A stretch of 10,391 nt of DNA from an uncultured Collinsella sp. (GTDB lineage: Bacteria > Actinomycetota > Coriobacteriia > Coriobacteriales > Coriobacteriaceae), in NCBI GenBank assembly GCA_900553475.1, contig USEF01000046.1, positions 1 through 10,391 of the forward strand, written 5' to 3'. The notes beneath the pieces were generated by a model. That model made no database searches, was not told the origin of the DNA, and saw only the letters and a program-made list of their open reading frames with translations. Both the position numbers and the translations under genes were made by a program. Positions within the stretch are counted from its first letter, which is position 1. The number at the start of each line of letters is the position of its first letter. This document shows, piece by piece, positions 6,313 to 10,391 of this stretch.

Positions 6313-7275
6313 CTACTCGTGGATGCGGGTACCGGAGAGGCCGGCCATGGTCTCGGCGGCCTTGTCCAGGGCGCCGATGATGCAGGTGCGGCCCTTGCGG
6401 GAACGCGCGAACTTGATGGCAGCGCGGACCTTGGGCTCCATGGAACCCTTGCCGAACTGGCCCTCGTCGGCCAGGCGCTCGGCCTCGTCGGCGGTGATGT
6501 CCTCGAGCTCCTCCTGGTTGGGCTTGCCGAAGTTGATGGCGACATGCTCGACGGCGGTCAGCAGGAACAGGACGTCGGCGTCGCAGTCCTCGGCCAGCAG
6601 CTCGCCGCCCAGGTCCTTGTCGATGACGGCGGGAACGCCCTTGTAGCAGCCCTTGTTCTCGTAGTCGCGGACGACGGGGATGCCGCCGCCGCCGCAGGCG
6701 ATGACGATGAACTCGTTGTCGAGCAGGTTGAGGATGGAGTCGGCCTCGACGATCTTCTTGGGATCGGGGGAGGCGACGACGCGACGCCAGCCGCGGCCGG
6801 AATCCTCGACGAAGACCTTGGAGGGATCCTCGGCCATGAACTCCTTGGCCTGCTCCTCGGTGTAGAAGGGGCCGATCGGCTTGGTCGGGTTCTTGAACGC
6901 GGGGTCGTCCGGGTCGCACTCGATCTGGGTGACGACGGTGGCGGCGTGCCAGCGCTTATAGCGCTTGTGCATCTCGCGGCCGATGCCCTGCTGCAGGTGA
7001 TAGCCGATGTAGCCCTGGGACATGGCGCCGCACTCGGGCAGCGGCATCTCGGGGGTACCGATGGCGTCGTGGGCGGCGGCGAAGGCGTTCTGGATCATGC
7101 CGACCTGCGGGCCGTTGCCGTGGGTGATGATGATCTCGTTGCCCTGCTCGATCAGGCCGAGGAGAGCGTGGGCGGTGTTGCTCACGGCCTCGATCTGCTC
7201 GACGGGGTTGTTGCCGAGGGCGTTGCCGCCGAGGGCGACGACAATACGATCGGGCTTGCCAAGAGGCTTAGACAT
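6313..7275 (-). CDS. arcC: Carbamate kinase copy 2 (complete)
   Basis: 320 residues, normal for carbamate kinase of the amino-acid kinase family. It transfers phosphate from carbamoyl phosphate to ADP, releasing carbamate that decays to ammonia and CO2; it is cytosolic. Visible motifs are ALGGNAL (14-20), HGNGPQVG (52-59), GRGWRRVVASP (160-170), CGGGGIPV (194-201), AVIDKDL (216-222) and GSMEPKV (277-283). The start at 7275 is chosen over an in-frame one at 7311 because MSKPxGKPDR matches copy 1 exactly at the start and AGAAAGGA lies 8 bases upstream. It is a single-gene unit, with its own upstream region and terminator, convergent with the regulator. Codon use is strongly biased (CTCGGC, AAG, GAG, GCC) like nifJ, suggesting high expression. 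It could serve the ADI pathway constitutively or other sources of carbamoyl phosphate. Confidence 0.96.
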   Translation of the reverse strand: MSKPLGKPDRIVVALGGNALGNNPVEQIEAVSNTAHALLGLIEQGNEIIITHGNGPQVGMIQNAFAAAHDAIGTPEMPLPECGAMSQGYIGYHLQQGIGREMHKRYKRWHAATVVTQIECDPDDPAFKNPTKPIGPFYTEEQAKEFMAEDPSKVFVEDSGRGWRRVVASPDPKKIVEADSILNLLDNEFIVIACGGGGIPVVRDYENKGCYKGVPAVIDKDLGGELLAEDCDADVLFLLTAVEHVAINFGKPNQEELEDITADEAERLADEGQFGKGSMEPKVRAAIKFARSRKGRTCIIGALDKAAETMAGLSGTRIHE

Positions 7276-7361
7276 TGCTGGAATCCTTTCTGTAAAAGGC
7301 CTACAACCCATTAATAACCCGCGTCCGTGCGATACGCGAGTTTATTAAGGTTTATATTCTC

Positions 7362-7390
7362 TTTATCGCTCATTTTATTCATTTTGAAAA
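7362..7390 (-). promoter_or_regulatory. Weak promoter candidate for arcC2
   Basis: On the minus strand TTTTCA (plus 7385-7390) and GATAAA (plus 7362-7367) are each 4/6 matches to the -35 and -10 boxes, with a 17-base spacer, about 90 bases upstream of the ATG. The spacer contains ATGAATAAAATGAGC (plus 7368-7382), which resembles one half of an ArgR/AhrC box. Both readings are by eye and tentative. Confidence 0.25.
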
Positions 7391-7640
7391 TAGCGGAACG
7401 GTGAACGGTCGTTTTTATCCGCTCAGCGTACAGAACCCCAGCTCAAGCATATCTACGCCATTTACGTGCAACTTTATTTTAATAGAGCAGGGATTAGACC
7501 AGATTATGCAAACTATATCTCTGCTAAACACAAAACGGACAGCGCAATATCTTACTCGCACTATACGAGATTCTATGCACATATAAGTCGAGTATGCACC
7601 CCTGCAAAAACAAGGAGCTTTTCATCCAACAAAAGGAATA
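7391..7640. other. AT-rich gene-free stretch
   Basis: About 250 bases of AT-rich sequence upstream of the arcC2 promoter candidate. Open frames here (such as plus 7401-7586) have no ribosome binding site, no recognisable protein features and a composition unlike the neighbouring genes. No RNA gene or clear repeat was seen. Confidence 0.4.
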
Positions 7641-7745
7641 AAGAAGAGCTCCGAAAAAGCGGCAACGGCCAAGTCCCCCATCCATCCCCAAAGTGGCGCG
7701 AGGTTTCGCGGCAAAGCCGCGAAACAGCGAAGGGGACGGAATACC
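7641..7745. repeat. REP-like intergenic element with perfect hairpin
   Basis: The core is a perfect inverted repeat, GTTTCGCGGC (7703-7712), AAA, GCCGCGAAAC (7716-7725), set in GC-rich sequence inside an otherwise AT-rich spacer. There is no T-run, so it is not an intrinsic terminator. The hairpin type and composition jump suggest a dispersed extragenic palindromic element; copy number cannot be judged from one window. The element boundaries are approximate. Confidence 0.45.
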
Positions 7746-7751
7746 CGACCA

Positions 7752-7791
7752 ACTACGTCCTTCATCCGCCCACACAATCCAAGGACGTAGT
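7752..7791. repeat. 11-bp inverted repeat with 18-base loop
   Basis: ACTACGTCCTT (7752-7762) and AAGGACGTAGT (7781-7791) are perfectly complementary around an 18-base pyrimidine-rich loop. It sits 4 bases outside the large inverted repeat at 7796-7920. Function is unknown. It could be the boundary hairpin of a small mobile or REP-type element. Confidence 0.6.
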
Positions 7792-7795
7792 CGTA

Positions 7796-7920
7796 GCAGG
7801 ATCTGAGGGCTGACCTTCGCGGACACTCCGCAGGACGAAAGAACCCCCGCCGCACGTAATGCGCAGCGGGGGTTCTTTCATGTCCGAGGACGTCCGCGAA
7901 GGTCAGCCCTCAGATCCTGC
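7796..7920. repeat. Perfect 29-bp inverted repeat enclosing the nifJ terminator
   Basis: The arms at 7796-7824 and 7892-7920 are exact reverse complements over 29 bases. Between them are partly complementary GGAC-rich segments and the terminator hairpin at 7838-7878. The right arm ends 10 bases after the nifJ stop codon. Transcribed from either side it would fold into one giant stem-loop of about 125 bases. It could be a 3'-end structure, a miniature inverted-repeat element, or a duplicated recombination product. Confidence 0.85.
7838..7878 (-). terminator. Bidirectional intrinsic terminator of nifJ
   Basis: A perfect 13-bp stem AAAGAACCCCCGC (7838-7850) with GCGGGGGTTCTTT (7866-7878), extended by CGCA/TGCG (7851-7854, 7860-7863) after a 2-base bulge, with a 5-base loop. 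The A-rich and T-rich ends make it workable in both directions. The gene that reads into it is nifJ, whose stop is about 50 bases away. Confidence 0.85.
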
Positions 7921-7930
7921 GGTGGGAGAC

Positions 7931-10391
<2,461 letters not shown>

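Noticed and set aside
6319..7314. 331-codon plus-strand frame opposite arcC2
   Set aside because: It is a low-complexity Ala/Gly/Leu/Asp-rich translation mirroring the conserved carbamate kinase gene.
7524..7855. Small minus-strand open frames in the 7276-7930 spacer
   Set aside because: They run through the hairpin repeats, lack ribosome binding sites and have no family resemblance; treated as by-products of the repeat region.
7276..7930. CRISPR array or structured RNA gene in the large spacer
   Set aside because: The inverted repeats are each different and not regularly spaced; no direct-repeat/spacer pattern or tRNA-like fold was seen.

Overview
The window looks like part of an anaerobic, fermentative gut actinobacterium of the class Coriobacteriia, probably Collinsella or a close relative. 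The reasons are a complete arginine deiminase (ADI) fermentation pathway, a single-chain pyruvate:ferredoxin oxidoreductase, moderately high GC in the best-expressed genes, and GGAGG/GAAAGGA ribosome binding sites. The genus is inferred from gene content and style, not from a marker gene.

Layout. On the minus strand, an apparent operon runs leftward: arcD-type YfcC transporter (3922-2486), arcA (2418-1174), arcB (1088-81), and the first 23 codons of a carbamate kinase, arcC1, cut by the left edge (70-1). A 296-base AT-rich divergent region (3923-4218) holds a tandem pair of operator-like sequences. To its right, on the plus strand, are a second diverged arginine deiminase paralogue (4219-5466) and an overlapping XRE-type regulator with a C-terminal S24-like domain (5459-6115). 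Convergent to these is a second, complete carbamate kinase, arcC2 (7275-6313, minus), followed by two hairpins. A 655-base gene-free stretch (7276-7930) contains a weak promoter candidate for arcC2 and three strong hairpins. The largest is a perfect 29-bp inverted repeat that encloses the terminator of nifJ. The 3' two thirds or so of nifJ (pyruvate:ferredoxin oxidoreductase) fills the rest (10391-7931, minus) and runs off the right edge.

How the genes work together. The YfcC/ArcD carrier imports arginine in exchange for ornithine. ArcA hydrolyses arginine to citrulline and ammonia, ArcB splits citrulline to ornithine and carbamoyl phosphate, and ArcC makes ATP from carbamoyl phosphate, releasing ammonia and CO2. 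PFOR is the central pyruvate-oxidising enzyme of the same anaerobic energy metabolism but is not part of the ADI operon.

The parts that merit most attention are these: (1) the paralogous ADI, which keeps its catalytic residues but has lost the arginines of its C-terminal active-site loop, is translationally coupled to a regulator whose S24 Ser/Lys dyad appears to be destroyed; (2) two TTGA-N9-TCAA sites 30 bp apart lie in the divergent promoter region; (3) two arcC copies share 55 identical bases at their 5' ends and stand as direct repeats flanking the whole cassette; (4) the ornithine-binding loops of ArcB are unusual; (5) a nested inverted repeat surrounds the nifJ terminator.
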